Below are positions 12,208 to 24,525 of a DNA stretch of 64,000 nucleotides, one piece after another (within the stretch, counting starts at the first letter, position 1; each line of letters opens with the position of its first letter). The notes beneath the pieces are model-generated. The model saw nothing but the letters and a program-made list of their open reading frames with translations, did no database searches and was not told the origin of the DNA. This DNA is from Artemia franciscana (lineage: Eukaryota > Arthropoda > Branchiopoda > Anostraca > Artemiidae), in contig NC_088872.1 of assembly GCF_032884065.1 (NCBI RefSeq), forward strand, positions 1,364,001 to 1,428,000, given 5' to 3'. The position numbers and the translations under genes are program-made.

Positions 12208-14605
12208 CTAGACCTACGTTGCCTGAGCAACGTGAAGTGCTGCGGCAACCTTTGTCCGGCTTCGCCGAATAAAGTGTTGCGAGAGCAACACTTTGGTTTT
12301 GTTTCTTTGCTATCGGTTAAACGCTGAAGTTGTCAGCCTATCGAAGCTTTTAAAATGCTATATTCAAAGAAGGACGCAAGCAGTAATCACATGATCAAAG
12401 ACTATTCCTCAGCGTTGAAAAAAAAACAACAATAACAAAAGAATATCGAAAGAAGGGACTAAATTGACTTTGCAGCCAGTTGAACTTTATCCTTTTCATT
12501 TGTAGACATCCTGACGGATCAAGACTAAAGAACAATATCTTATACAATCTAGTTGGTATTATAAATCTATCCGTAACTTTTCATGATCAAAATACCATTG
12601 ATGAAACTCTATTAATTATTCCTAACTGCCTCGTTGTTTTACGTTATCGTTTGTAACCGTTGCGTAAACACTTAATCCTAGGTTACAGTGAGTATGGGTA
12701 GGGTACACCAAATAGCAAAAGTTACAAACCCCTTTTCACTGAAAATGATTGTAGCCTAACAGACAGTTATTACTTACAAGTCCCCTACATGCCTTTCCAC
12801 TGGAACCAACTCGGTCTTACCATCAAATACACTGGAAACCAATAATAGGTACACCAAATAGCAAAATTTGCAAGTCCCTCATTGCCGAAGATGATTATGA
12901 GCTAACAGCCAACCTTTCCTTACAAGTACCCTGCATGTCTCACAATTGGTATCGGCCTATTTTTGGTTTCAGTGTGTACCTTACTACTGAAGTTGTCAAC
13001 CCCTTGAAATTCTCAAACAGGTACATCTCATGAATTTTTGTACCAAAAAATGGATGACATATTCTTTGGTCAGCTTATCACGAGCTATAATACCAAAAGA
13101 AGGGACTAAATTGACATTGCTGCCAGTTGAACTTTATCCTTTTCAATCGTAGACATCGTGACGCTTCAAGACTTTGAACAATATCTTATATAATCTAGTT
13201 GGTGTTATAAAGCTATCTGTAACTTTTCAGGATCAAAATACCATAGATGAAACTCTATTAATTATTACGACACTGCCTCATTGTTTCACGTTATCGTTTG
13301 TACCCGTTGCGTAAACACTTAATTCTATGTTACAGTGAGTATGGGTACACCAACTAGCAAAAGTTACGGACCCCTCAGCGCTTTCATGGTTTTACATTAT
13401 CGTTTGTACCCGTTGCGTAAACACTTAATTCTAGGTTACAGTGAGTATGGGTAGGCTACACAAACTAGCAAAAGTTACAAACCTCTCTTCACTGAAGATG
13501 ATTGTAGCCTAACAGACGATTATTACTTACAGTCCACTGCATGTCTTACTAGTGGAACCAAATTGGTCTTACCATCAAATACACCGGAAACAAATAACAG
13601 GTACACCAACTAGCCAAAGTTGCAAACCCCTTATTGCCGAAGATGATTATGGTCTAACAGCCAACTGTTGCTTACAAGTCCTCTACTTGTCTCACAATTG
13701 GTATCGGCCTATTTTTGGTTTCGGTGTGTACCCTACTACTGAAGTTGTCAACCCCTTGAAACTTTCAAACTAGTATATCTCATGAAGGAATTTTTGTACC
13801 AAAAAATGGATGACATTTACTTTGATCAGCCTATCAAGAATTATCGATTGCCGTCGAAAAAAATTCTATCTGTCTTAGTTCAAAAGTTGATTTTTTTTTT
13901 GCCGTAGGCCAACTTTCTAACGTCACCACTTAGAAAGGAGCAAAGGATAAGCTCCAATTTCCTTAGTAATGACAGTACTTCTAAAGTTTAAGAGGTACAT
14001 CTGATAACATTTTTCTACCTCAATCCCAAGTCCGAAAAAAACAAATGATAAACCCAGCCGAAATCACGAACAGAAATGGGTAGAAACAATAGATGGCAGT
14101 ACTTTCGGACCCGTGGGAAAATGCTGCTTTTTTGCTTTTGTCAATTTTTCTATTTATCAATTGGCTGTGGGGCCGGATAACTGCCACATATATTTAGCAC
14201 TTATAGATTTTAGTCTATCTTCAATGTGAAAGTGGTGCCTGCCTGCTTGCCTGCTAGAACGGAGCTTTCCACTTGAAAGCAGAAACAAGGTTTGATGAAA
14301 CGAAAGCTTGGCTGCTCAACTTCAGATACTCCTCTCTGACATAAGCTATATAACTCCACTTCACTTCACACACATAGTCTCTGGCTCGTGGACAAGCAAA
14401 AACCATCCTTTTTGGCCCCAGGCAAGAGTTTGCGGAGCTTTCCAAAATGTAATGCCATAGTCATCAATCCAGCCTGAGGTCCACACTTTCCGTAAAAACC
14501 GCACAGGTTAGACCCTTACCAGTTTCCAGGAATATGCCAAGATCGGAGGCATAGGAAAAAAAAACGGGACAAAAGCAAAGTGTTGCTCTCGCAACACAAT
14601 GAAGA
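12208..14605 (-). mobile_element. Helentron/Helitron-like non-autonomous element, nested
   Basis: Read on the minus strand, the 3' end is a hairpin (plus-strand ACGTTGC, loop CTGA, GCAACGT at 12216-12233), then a short spacer, then CTAG at 12208-12211. The 5' end begins TC (TCTTCATTG). Both ends carry GTGTTGCGAGAGCAACACTT in inverted orientation (near 12275-12295 and 14578-14600), which are subterminal inverted repeats. The flanking bases are T and T on the minus strand. TC start, terminal hairpin plus CTAG and lack of a target duplication are Helitron features. Subterminal inverted repeats with T-T insertion recall Helentrons (from memory). No Rep or helicase is seen. Confidence 0.7.
12450..13850. 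repeat. Tandem duplication inside the nested element
   Basis: A unit of about 650 bp is repeated: AGAAGGGACTAAATTGAC occurs at about 12452 and 13102. Within the second unit a further block of about 105 bp (TTATCGTTTGTACCCGTTGC and following) is repeated at about 13290 and 13395. No coding sequence is supported. Confidence 0.8.
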
Positions 14606-15402
14606 AGTTTTTTCAACTGAAAGTAAGGAGCAGCATTAAAACTTAAACGAACAGAAATTATTACGCATATGAGGGATTCACCTCCTTCTAATAACTCGCT
14701 CTTTACACTAAATCAATTTTATTAATTTCCACTATTTATTCTACGGTCTTTGTGATGCAGGGGTCATTCTTAAGGAATTGGGACAAAATCTAAACTTTAG
14801 CGTAAAGGAGCGAGATATTGACGAGGGGGCGAACCCTCTCACACACGTAATAAAAACATACGAATATAGAAGTTCATTACGTAATTTAATTCGTAAGTTA
14901 CGTATATTTCTACCAGTAAAAACGTTCGTAAAATAATAAAAGTTCTGGTTGCCTTTTTAAGTAACAAAAATTTGGAGGGTAACTAGGCCTACTCCCCTGC
15001 TCCTTTTTTTCAAAATCATACGATCAAAACTATGAGAAAGCCATTTAGCCAAAAAAATAAATTAATGCAAATTTCTTTTCAATTATTAATGTGCGGAAAC
15101 GTTCAGAATTAAATAAAACCAAGCGTTTTTAATTGAAAGTAAGAAGTGACATTAAATATAAAACGAACAGAAATTACTCCGTATATGAAAGGGGCTGTTC
15201 CCTTCTCAACGCCCCGCTCTTTACGCTAAAGTTTTATACTGTTTTAAAAAGTAAAGTTGAGAGAAAGCGTCAAACTTTAGCATAAAGAGCGAGGCTTTGA
15301 GGATGGAACAGCCCCTTTCATATACGGAGTAATTTCTGTTCGTGTTAAGTTTTAATGTCGCTCCTTACTTTAAGTTAAAAACATTTGTTTTTTTATTTGA
15401 TC

Positions 15403-16599
15403 ACAATAAAAAGAGCTCATGTCCACAATATAATTGTGTATAATAAGTATATAAGTATAATAAGTATAGTAATGTATAATAAGATAAATAGTTAATTTGA
15501 CTTCATTTTCTTTGATTTAGAAAAATTTGAGGGAAGAAAATTTGTCTGTATCCACAATAACATAGTTTTACAATTGTTATATTAAATAGAAGGCAATGGG
15601 CAGCTTCATAATAAATATTGACATCTATAAGATCTTGTTGTAGATTATTATCACTCAAGCTGCTAAAGATACAAAATGAAAGATACAAAGATACATTATA
15701 ATATTTTTAAGATTTTTCCTCGGATTCTTTTGCGATTTTTGCAGAAATTAATCAATGGCGAAGAAATAAAACCAAAGCAAGGGGTTACATACTTGTGCCA
15801 GTTTGTATATGTTTTGAGAAAAATATGAAAAACTATGTATGGATCTGGATTCAACCAAGTATAGAGTGTAATAAACCATATTTCAGAGTTTATCATGATG
15901 GAGGGGAGAAAAGTCACATAGTACTCAATGGAACCCCTAAGAACGGATGGGTAATGGGCAATGTAGAGGATCTTCTTGGAATCTCTCTTCAACCCTTGTC
16001 AAAGCCCTGAGAACCATCCTATCAATATCGCCCAATGACAGATTGACTATCCTGAAAAAAGGAAAAATATCACAATCTAGTGACTTAACTATTTAGAGTG
16101 GAGAAAAGTATTGGCATGAATTAATGAAAATCAAACAATAGGAGATAAAATATATTTACAATCTAGGGGAGGGGGACAATTTTTGCTGTTGTTCAATGAA
16201 TATACCAATCAAGAGACTTTTTCTAAATGGAAATAACAAGACAGAGGTGTTTTTCAAAAATCTAAAGGAGCAAAAGCCCCCAACCCCTCTCTCCAATTGA
16301 CAGTCCTGGAGAAGAAATAACTAATTGGTGTCTTCCTTTGGCAGAAAGGCCTGTCTTATATTTAAAAAGGAGACATCTTGTGAAGTGATCCTCACCAACT
16401 CTATCTATAACTTTAAGAACCCAAACACTGTTTAGAAATAGTTTTAATCGTCATGAGAAACCACTTAAGGTAATAGGACCTGGACAATAAGAGCTTGGAG
16501 GAGACGAAACCTTTGTGTCCCAGTTTTAAGGCAAGGTTATTTCATGACGACACAGATTAAACACTTTTCTAAACTGGACTAGATTTAGTCATCGCTGCT
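15403..16599. other. No gene recognised
   Basis: AT-rich. A short (TATAATAAG)-like tract lies near 15430-15480. Open frames at 15696-16010 overlap on both strands and resemble no family I know. Confidence 0.4.
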
Positions 16600-18973
16600 C
16601 ATACAGTTCGTGGTAACGAACTGTAAATAACTTGTACTTGTACTTGGGTCACGTTTGAGCGACATTTAATTTGTCGACATGCGTCTCTCCATTGCTCTCT
16701 TTCAAGTGCGATTGGCTCGATCAACTGGATCCATTGTCTATTCCATCGGTGCCCGTGCTTCTTGAAACCTCCCATTGGCTCGAGGTCGGCTCTAACTGTT
16801 GATAAACATGTCTTTTTTGTCCTCCAGGCTTCTTCTTCCAGTGCGCAAGGGGTTGGCATTTCAAGCACTGTTTGCTGAACGAGTCATCCGGTCGGCGCAG
16901 TGTATGCCCGAACCATCGTAGACGTCTCGCTTTGACAACATCAGAGACAAGTGGTATATCACCACATCTTCTTCTGATGATATCGTTACGGACGCGGTCA
17001 GAGAGACGCAGGCCAAGAATACAGCGAAGACACTTGTGGTGGAAGACATTCAGGTTAGCTTCCCCAGCTTTGAGGGGCCACGTTTCGCAACCATAAAGAA
17101 GCACAGAGAGGACCAAAGCGTTATATATCCGGAGCTTTGTTCGAAGGGAGATTTCATTTCGTAGCCAGAGGCACTTCCGAAGCTGGATGAACTGTAAATA
17201 AGGAGTGGTTCGGCTCAATAATAACCGAAATTCTAAGAAACGGAATATCAAAAGATACATCTAAATGCTCAGCTTATTATGCTGATTCCAAATATATAAA
17301 ATTCATCAACTTTAATGTTGACTATCAAAAATTACGAGCCCGAGAAAATTTGCCTCATTTTTGAAAAAGGGGAAAACAACCCCTAAAATTAAAGGAACTT
17401 TAATGAAAATGAGACCATCAGATTCAACGTACCAGAGACCCCTACTGAATAAGTATCCAGATCTAATCCGCAAAAATGTGGAAATTTGCCGTTTTTTACC
17501 AGAAGAGAGATCACAGATGCGTGTCTATTTGGTTTTGGTTGGTCTTCTATTCCTAGGGGTGTTTGTATTGAAGTTACGGTCCTATAAAATCGGGAGAGGG
17601 TGCATTCGAACGAAAATTAAAAGTTCCGGTCCCTTTTGAAGTAGCCATAAGGATTGGATTGCAACTGAGCCTCCTCCCACGCCTATTTTTAATCAAAATT
17701 ATCTGATCAAATTATTGACAGTCATTTTGTTCAGTATATTTGAAAGATCAAATGATTGTGTCTTTAGTTGTAAAATGCCTCCCCAAAGTCCGTAGGGAGA
17801 ATCCTGTAAGTTATGAAATTTGCTATTTTTTACGTATAGAATTAGTCATTGGGAAGTAGGTAGACATTTCTTTTTTGGGTGGGGTTCTGTTTGGGGTGGA
17901 TTTCTGTAGGAAGAATCTTCCTTGGGGAGGGAAATTTCTGAGGGTGTGTGAACATTTCAGAGGAAATGTTACACTCGGGGAATTTGTCAGAATTACTATA
18001 CGAATTTTTTTTAATTGTCTTACATTCTCTTTACCAAATTCTTCATGTGGAGATGATCCGGGAAAATTATCAAGGGGCTTTCTTATGCGTGATGTGACTT
18101 CTGGGAAATGATTTCCACGGCAAAGGGCATTTCTGGAGTGATGGAGAAACTGATTAGAGATCAGAGTCTTATTCAAATGAAAGAATGCTAAGGAGAATTT
18201 TTCAGGCTAAATCGTCCGCAAGTAATGTTACAGGGAGGAGAAATTCGCGGTGAGGATGGAACTGTATGGAGGGAATTTGACGGGGGGATATACTTCACAT
18301 TGGATGAGATTTGTACGGAGTAGTTTTCCATGAGAGGGGGGGGGGTATATTTCATAGATGGTTAGCCTGATTCACTAGTATTATTTGAGCAACGAACAAA
18401 AATTTTTCCATAAATGAAGGGTTGCCCCCTCTTCAATACTTCGTTCTTTACGCTAAAGTTCGACTGTCCGTCCTAATTTTTTAAGAACATCTACTGAAAC
18501 ACGGGGGTGGTTTAATGAAAATAGGAAGTTTTTTTAAACTGCTACAGCTTTAGCGTAAAGAGCAATGTATTGAGGAGGGGGCAACATTTCATATACGGAT
18601 TAAGTTTGCCCAAATTAATATGCAAATTATATTTTATATTTTCATGTACGGTGAGCATAATTCGAACCTACATTAGTTGAAAAACGTTCAGAAATTAAAT
18701 AATTTTTTTTTAACTGAAAGTAAGGAGCAACATTAAAACTTAAAACAAACAGTAATTATTCCGTATGTGAAGGGGTTTGTCCCCTCCTTAAAGCCTCGAT
18801 CTTCGATCTTGTTTTAAAAAGCAGACTTATGACAAAGAGTCAAAGTTTAGCGTAAAGAGCGAGGTGTTGAGGAGGAGACAGCCCCTTTCTTATACGAAAT
18901 AATTTCTATTGTCTTAAGTTTTAACGTCGTTCCTTACTTTCAGTTAAAAAGACTTGTTTTTTTTTTATTTAAT
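16600..18973 (+). mobile_element. Family A repeat, diverged copy with LINE insertion
   Basis: The hairpin is at 16604-16623. The copy is split by a LINE fragment (16631-17188) and continues to a foldback ending ATTTAAT at 18973. It is more diverged than the other copies, with extra G-rich sequence at 17870-18360, suggesting an older insertion. Confidence 0.75.
16631..17188 (-). mobile_element. LINE Y fragment, 5'-truncated RT C-terminus
   Basis: The minus-strand translation includes LYGCETWPL, then LRCILGLRLSDRVRNDIIRR and RRLRWFGHTLRRPDDSF, typical of the region downstream of the reverse transcriptase in RTE-like LINEs. A frameshift near 16800 moves the tail to another frame (LEREQWRDACRQ). 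The element ends in (ACAAGT)-type repeats on its own strand. It is bounded by GAACTGTAAATAA at 16618-16630 and again at 17189-17201, a 13-bp target-site duplication made from the family A sequence. This is a dead, truncated insertion. Confidence 0.85.
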
Positions 18974-20228
18974 TACACCAAGAGCTCAAGGTAGTTTCAG
19001 CAGAACGTGTTATATGATCTGTCAAAAATAATTCCAATTTATCCCTTCAGGTTAAGCTGAGCCCCCTCTAAATTGCCTAGATTGCTCCTCTCACAAATCC
19101 GTTTCTAGTCGAATAAGAACTCCCTAAAAATTGAACAACCGTTACCATCGCACTCTGACTGAAATTACCATAAGCCAATCACCATAGTCCATGTCCCAAT
19201 AAAGCTTTCTCTTGATCATTAGTGTAACCATTTCTATGGATGTCACTTGTTCGTTTTCAATCCATAACTATTCCTCTGGATTACCCTATGAAATTTATTT
19301 TCAACCTTTCTTCTGAGCCCTAGACACTACCTCCTACGTGGCCTGAAGTCTCCCACTACTAAGTGATTGTGCCCTTGCTCTAGTTTGATTAAAGAAAAAC
19401 TTGTTTAACCTATATAACCCTAAATCATGAAGTTTAGGATATATGCTATCCAGATTCCTTGAAAATAACCTTTCGTAATAATGCTAATCGAAAATCTTGT
19501 GGTAAAACCCTGCAAAATTGTGGTCGCTTGAATTGTTTGTTCCTTAAGTTACTTTCCTATGATTTTATTTTTCTTGTCATCCTCCAGTATTTGTATTATA
19601 CTGCCCCCCCCCCCCAAGCACACAGTGATGTTATAAAACATATGTATTTTTTACATAAACACCTCACATATAAATGATTACAATAGGTTTCGTTGAAAGA
19701 ATGTGAATAGAAATCTTTCTTAGCATTTATAAAACCTAAATAATGAAAAAGAACACCTACAGAAGAATATTTTTAAGAGAAAAATTTTCAGGCTTTATTT
19801 AGTGAAATGAGACATTCCCAAAATCAAATTGCTGCACATTTTTAAAAGTTAAACATTGTTTCGAAATACAGCATGATTGAAGCCCTGGCCATTAGAGTTA
19901 TAAGGGAAAAAGTACACTTTTCGCTTGGGTATTCTGAAATCTCTGGACGGTTAAAATTTTCCTTAGAAATTCCCAATATTAATATGTTACTTTTACTGTG
20001 GCTGCTCTTTCCTGAAATAAATTCTTGCTTGCACCTCTGGCCTTAATTATTTAACTTTGGGTGGTTCTCCCTCAGTATTTCTGTTCCTATTCTGCCCACA
20101 TATCAAGCTATCTTTTTGAATTCCGTTAATTTTAATGCTAGGCTTTCCATTCGAACTCTACACTTTTATCTTTGGACAATAGCAGCCTATTGCATAAACA
20201 TTGACTTTAATTTTTAATTTCATTTCAG
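18974..20228. other. Non-coding stretch before the first visible exon
   Basis: No gene supported. A poly(C) run lies at 19603-19615. The last bases form the polypyrimidine tract and acceptor (TTTAATTTCATTTCAG) of the exon at 20229. This is probably intron of the host gene. Confidence 0.45.
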
Positions 20229-20553
20229 GAACATTCTTAGAAGCCTTATGCTTCGTCAACATTCTGAGGATCACATATGCACCTACGTAAGCGGAAACAC
20301 GCTCGTTCTTGTAAGCCCAAGCAGGGAAACGGACTCTTTGGCTTTAATTTGTCTTACCAATTCCGAAGCAATGCTATGTCGTAGCCATGAGAATAAGGAC
20401 CGTCTTCCGTTCATTCTTAACATGCTTGGTTCTGCTTACAACACCAAACTTCCTCTGGAAATGAATCAGCAAATCAGTCTTTCAAGAAAAAATAATTCTG
20501 GGAAAGAAGATAAAACTAAGCTTGTGGCAAAACTATTGGTTCGCTTAGGAAAG
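20229..20553 (+). CDS. Internal exon of an unidentified split gene (exon a)
   Basis: The acceptor ATTTCATTTCAG ends at 20228 and the donor AAG|GTATTG follows 20553. The frame starts with one base of a split codon (intron phase 2) and stays open for 108 codons to a phase 0 donor. The peptide contains MLRQHSEDHICTYVSGNT, LICLTNSEAMLCRSHENKDR and ends LLVRLGK. It resembles the exon at 36528-36836: both have M-x-R-Q at residues 7-10 and the pattern T-N-x-E-A-x-L-x-R-S about 45 residues in. No transposon motifs are present, and composition is less AT-rich than the flanks. I do not recognise the family and assign no function. Confidence 0.65.
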
Positions 20554-21025
20554 GTATTGTAAAAAGAAATCTTTTTGAAGTGCCAAGAACACTAAAACAA
20601 AAACCCTTTCTTTGTCCTAGAGCTATCTTAGGCCTATTCATACTTGAAAAACCATACATTCAAAGATTTTTTTTAGTTGTTTGGAAACAACAAAGGTAGT
20701 GTCATACTTCAGTTTGTGTTGCCACGCTGAATCGTAAAAAAAAAATAAGCAAAACTAATTTTTCAACTTAATAGCGCTTTTAGTCCACACAAGTTCAAAC
20801 GTTAGCATGATTTTTATTCAAAAACAGAACTAAACCCTGAAAGGAAAGTTAGCTGTTTTTAAGGATTTGGGGGGATTATGCCTTCAGCATATTATTCGTT
20901 GATTTTCCACCTATGTTTTTATTCTTTAAATTGGGTGCCCACTAATACAAAAACGTCAGTACTGTATATAGAGGTCTATAACAGACTTTCAAGTTTTTCC
21001 TGATATTTGTATGATTTATATATAT

Positions 21026-21067
<42 letters not shown>

Positions 21068-21091
21068 TATATATATGATTTATATATAATA
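20554..21091. other. Intron sequence
   Basis: Follows the donor at 20554. No other feature until an AT-repeat tract (21016-21090) abutting the Helitron end. Confidence 0.5.
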
Positions 21092-21200
21092 CTAGCTGTT
21101 GGGGTGGCGCTTCGCGGCCCCCCAAGCCCCCCGCGCGCGTAAGTCGTTACGCGCCATATTAGTTACGCGCCATTGTAGTTGTGTCCCTATGTCCCACCTG

Positions 21201-21340
<140 letters not shown>

Positions 21341-21357
21341 TTTAACTACGTAAGACT

Positions 21358-21540
21358 TGCGAATATACAACATTCTTTGCTGTCCCATTGTCTGTGCATA
21401 TAAATAGATTGTCAGGTTTACCGACTCTTGAACATGCAACATATAATGGTCCATGGGAAAACAATCCGTATTCAGATCTATACCTCATGATTCTAATGAT
21501 TGCCCTTGAGCTTTGTTGATGGTGATTGCTAATCGACCAT
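21358..21540 (-). pseudogene. Helitron helicase C-terminal relic
   Basis: The minus strand encodes GRLAITINKAQGQSLES, a stop, GIDLNTDC, then after a one-base frameshift [19 protein letters not shown]. These correspond to the last helicase motifs of Pif1-type Helitron helicases (NKAQGQS and SHGQLYVACSR). The stop codon and the frameshift in TTTTCCC show it is dead. The Rep domain and the N-terminal helicase motifs are absent. Confidence 0.85.
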
Positions 21541-21720
21541 TCCCTGTGTCGCCGTCGTCATTTATATATCCCCCTGTGCCCCCCGGCGTCCCCTTTGTAG
21601 TTGTGTCCCTGTGTCCCGGTCGCCATTTATATTCCCTGTGTCCCGGTCGTCATTTGTGTCCCGGTGTCCCAGTCTGTGATTTCTTTTTGAGTGTCCCGGG
21701 CGTCATTTATATTCCAACCC
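21541..21720. repeat. GC-rich minisatellite inside the Helitron relic
   Basis: Irregular repeats of a unit of about 30 bp containing TGTGTCCCGGTCGTCATTTA. The block GTAGTTGTGTCCCTGTGTCC (21597-) recurs, one base changed, at 21175-21195 near the element end, which links the minisatellite to the Helitron. Confidence 0.8.
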
Positions 21721-22339
21721 TGCCCCCACTCGCTGTAAAAAAACTATGTGGCTTTTCAAGGGTAGATTTTAATTTATTATTGTTGAAGTTATCATTAGTC
21801 TTCCGCAAAAGTCAAACTGATGATTGAATTTTATAGTAAACTTTTCCTTCGAGTTTTTACGCTAAAATGTAAAAATTAGTGAGTTAAGGATGACAGCTAA
21901 AGCTGCTATATTTATCTTATTTTATAAAATACATATAAGATATTATAAGATAAATATATACAAGATAAATACAACATATTTATCTTATATTTATTTATAT
22001 TTAAGATAAGCTTCAAAAGGATAAGAAAGAAAGCAAAAGGGTTGATAGAAATTTTTTTTCAAGAATAAGAAGAATGATTTCAAAACTTAGAGTGAGCAAA
22101 AATTATCTTGAATATGACGGGCCAATGCCTCCATTAACCCCCACTGTTCAAGCTAGAAATAATATGTTGAAATGATAACACAAGGACTTACTTCATTCGA
22201 ATGAAGACTCTCGCAATATTCTGCAGCTTCTGGTCCCAAACAGACAAATGAACTCGTATCCTTGATAAACCTTCTTTTTGCAAATGCACAATTGTGCCTT
22301 CCGCAATATAGGAGCTAGAAACTTCCAGTATGGAAAATT
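21721..22339. other. No gene recognised
   Basis: AT-rich intron sequence with a TTATCTTATATTTAT-like imperfect palindrome near 21905-22015. Nothing coding is supported. Confidence 0.4.
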
Positions 22340-23290
22340 GTGGATGTTCTACTACATCACTCTAATTTATTCAAAGACTTCCTTTTTACTTCCTCCCAAA
22401 AAATTAAAGATTCCCTCGAAACCTTTCCTGCAACCGCCTTCAACACCACTCGGGGACGACTTGCTCTTCGCTTGGTTCTATATTGTTGGTTGAAAAGAAC
22501 GATCTTCGAAAATCAGTCATCCTTCATTCGCAGAACGTGTCCTAGCCATATTAACCTCTCTCTGATTATACCCTATGGAAAGCAGGATAGAACCGTATTT
22601 TTCGTACAGTTTACTGTTTGAAATGAGGCCAGTCAGAAGGGCACTAAGTAATCCTTAGACAATTCCTCTGGAAAACATCTAACATTTTCGTCTTATGCAC
22701 TGTCCACGTTTTAGAACCGTACTTGACAAATTTCATCAGTGTACCTTCCAATATACTAGTCTTGTATTAAATGCCTATCTTCCTAACGTCCCTAACTTCT
22801 ACAACTCTGAAAAAATACCCCAGCATCCCCGAACCTTAGATATTGTACCATTAGCATATTCATTGCATCGACCATCTTTACTGATAATTCTAGCCAGGTA
22901 AGTGAATCGATCTTCCAGCTACCCAACATACCCCTCACCTTAATTTATTCCCATACTAAGTTACTTAGTCTTCTTTACATTAATTTCTAAACCTATTCTT
23001 CCACCCTGAACACTCAAAAACCCAAAAAAACTCATTCATTTTGTTAAAATTCTCATCTAGGACACTAAAGCCTTCAGCCTAATCTAAGTCTAGGAGATTT
23101 TTACTTTCCCGTTTGATTCTATACTCTGCCACAGCCTTCACCGTGCTTTAGTACAAAGACCATCAACAAAATTCATAAAACTAGGAACAGAACGCAACCA
23201 TGCTCCTGATTCAAAACGAAACTAGTAACTAATCTCATTCCCAACCTTAACCACAGAAGTGTTACTCTCGTACATACCACTATTCACTTT
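22340..23290 (-). mobile_element. LINE X, internal RT-region relic
   Basis: Minus-strand reading in several frames gives EYRIKRESKNLLDLD, then SVLDEN, KMNEF, KYGSKTWTVHKTKM and LDVFQRNCLRITL. These form the post-catalytic part of a LINE reverse transcriptase, in the order found in the copy at 52.4-54.0 kb. Many frameshifts and stops show it is dead. The upstream end abuts the foldback at 23300. Confidence 0.7.
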
Positions 23291-23299
23291 AATATATCG

Positions 23300-23607
23300 A
23301 TTAAATAAATAAAAAAACTAGTTTTTTAACTGAATGTAAGGAGCGACATTAAAACTTAAAACGAACAGAAATTACTCCGTATATGAAATGGGTTGTCCCC
23401 TCTTCAACGCCTCGCTCCTTACGCTAAAGCTTTTAATTGTTTTTAAAAGTAGAATTGTGGCAAAGAGTCAAACTTTAGCGTAAAGAGCGTAAACTTTAAC
23501 GTTGAAGAGGGGACAACCCATTTCATATACGGAGTAATTTCTGTTCGTTTTAAGTTTTAATGTCGCTCCTTACTTACAGTTAAAAAAACTAGTTTTTTTC
23601 ATTTAAT
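23300..23607. mobile_element. Stand-alone foldback of family A
   Basis: 308 bp with inverted arms of about 130 bp, starting ATTAAAT and ending ATTTAAT, identical in design to the terminal foldback of complete copies. No other family A sequence flanks it, so the foldback can exist alone. Target duplication is unclear because the ends are AT-rich. Confidence 0.85.
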
Positions 23608-23621
23608 TAAGGTATAAATCA

Positions 23622-24112
23622 ATTTAAATTCTAGCAGCTTGGTCTCTCGACGAAGAAAAGAGCTTCTCCAAAACTGTCTTTTGAGAAAGTAGTTGCGATG
23701 GTAATCCAAAATAAACCAGTTTGGAAATGGTAAAAGGAGAATTACTTCAAAAAGACTCAGCAAAACCCATTCAAATTGCGACAAATCATAAACACTTAAA
23801 TATGTAGAAATCATAAGCGCTTAAATAAGAAGAAATCATAAACACTTAAATATGAATTTTAGTAGCTTGGTCTCTCGAGGAAGAAAAGAGTTCCTCAAAA
23901 ACTCTCTTTTGAGAACGTAGTTGCGATGTTATCAATGCCTAAGAATAGAAATTAAACAGTTAATCTAGCAGTTCCAAGGGGAAATTCAGAACTCATATTG
24001 GTAATACAAGATAAACCAGTTTGAAAATGGTAAAAGGTGAATTATTCCAAAAAGACTCAGCAAAACCCATTCAAATTGCGACAAATCATAAACAGTTAAA
24101 TATGAAGACGCA
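23622..24112 (+). repeat. Tandem duplication, about 230-bp unit
   Basis: AGCAGCTTGGTCTCTCG (23633) recurs as AGTAGCTTGGTCTCTCG (23861), and AAAAAGACTCAGCAAAACCC occurs in both units. The second unit has about 75 extra bases after GTAGTTGCGATG. Three copies of a roughly 25-bp motif (AAATCATAAACACTTAAATA) sit at the junction. A 71-codon minus frame over unit one has no recognisable domain. Confidence 0.8.
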
Positions 24113-24525
24113 AAAGCATTGAAATATACGATGATATAATAGAGCGATTTTGTTTACTGACCATTTTTATGCTCATGGAAGTTTAAAGAAATGAGATAGG
24201 AGATATACATTTATTAAAAAAAGAAAATAAACACTATTTGTCTTTCGCCTGCCAAGAAAACAATAAGCTTGGAAGGGTAAGCGAGGTTATCACTCTCAGC
24301 TAATTAAAACCACATTTAAACCGAGCTACTCAACTTACAAGAAACTAAACTGGTGAAGGAAGAAAGGAAAAAAGAGAAAGAGGAAACAAAGTAGAAGATA
24401 GAAAAAAATTTACAGCAAAGAAAATAGGGGAAATACCTTGAACAAAATGACAACTTGGAGTGGGCTTCAAATCGTATTCACTTGAGAGATAAAAGAAGCT
24501 TCTTTGCCCGTGACTTGAAAGCTGG

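Larger units (their letters stand above)
11350..15402 (+). mobile_element. Family A repeat interrupted by a nested element
   Basis: The hairpin end is at 11355-11374. Family A sequence runs to 12207 and resumes at 14606 with the GTTTTTTCAACTGAAAGTAA block that normally follows. The foldback ends near 15402. Removing 12208-14605 restores the usual order of modules, so the nested element arrived later. Confidence 0.85.
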
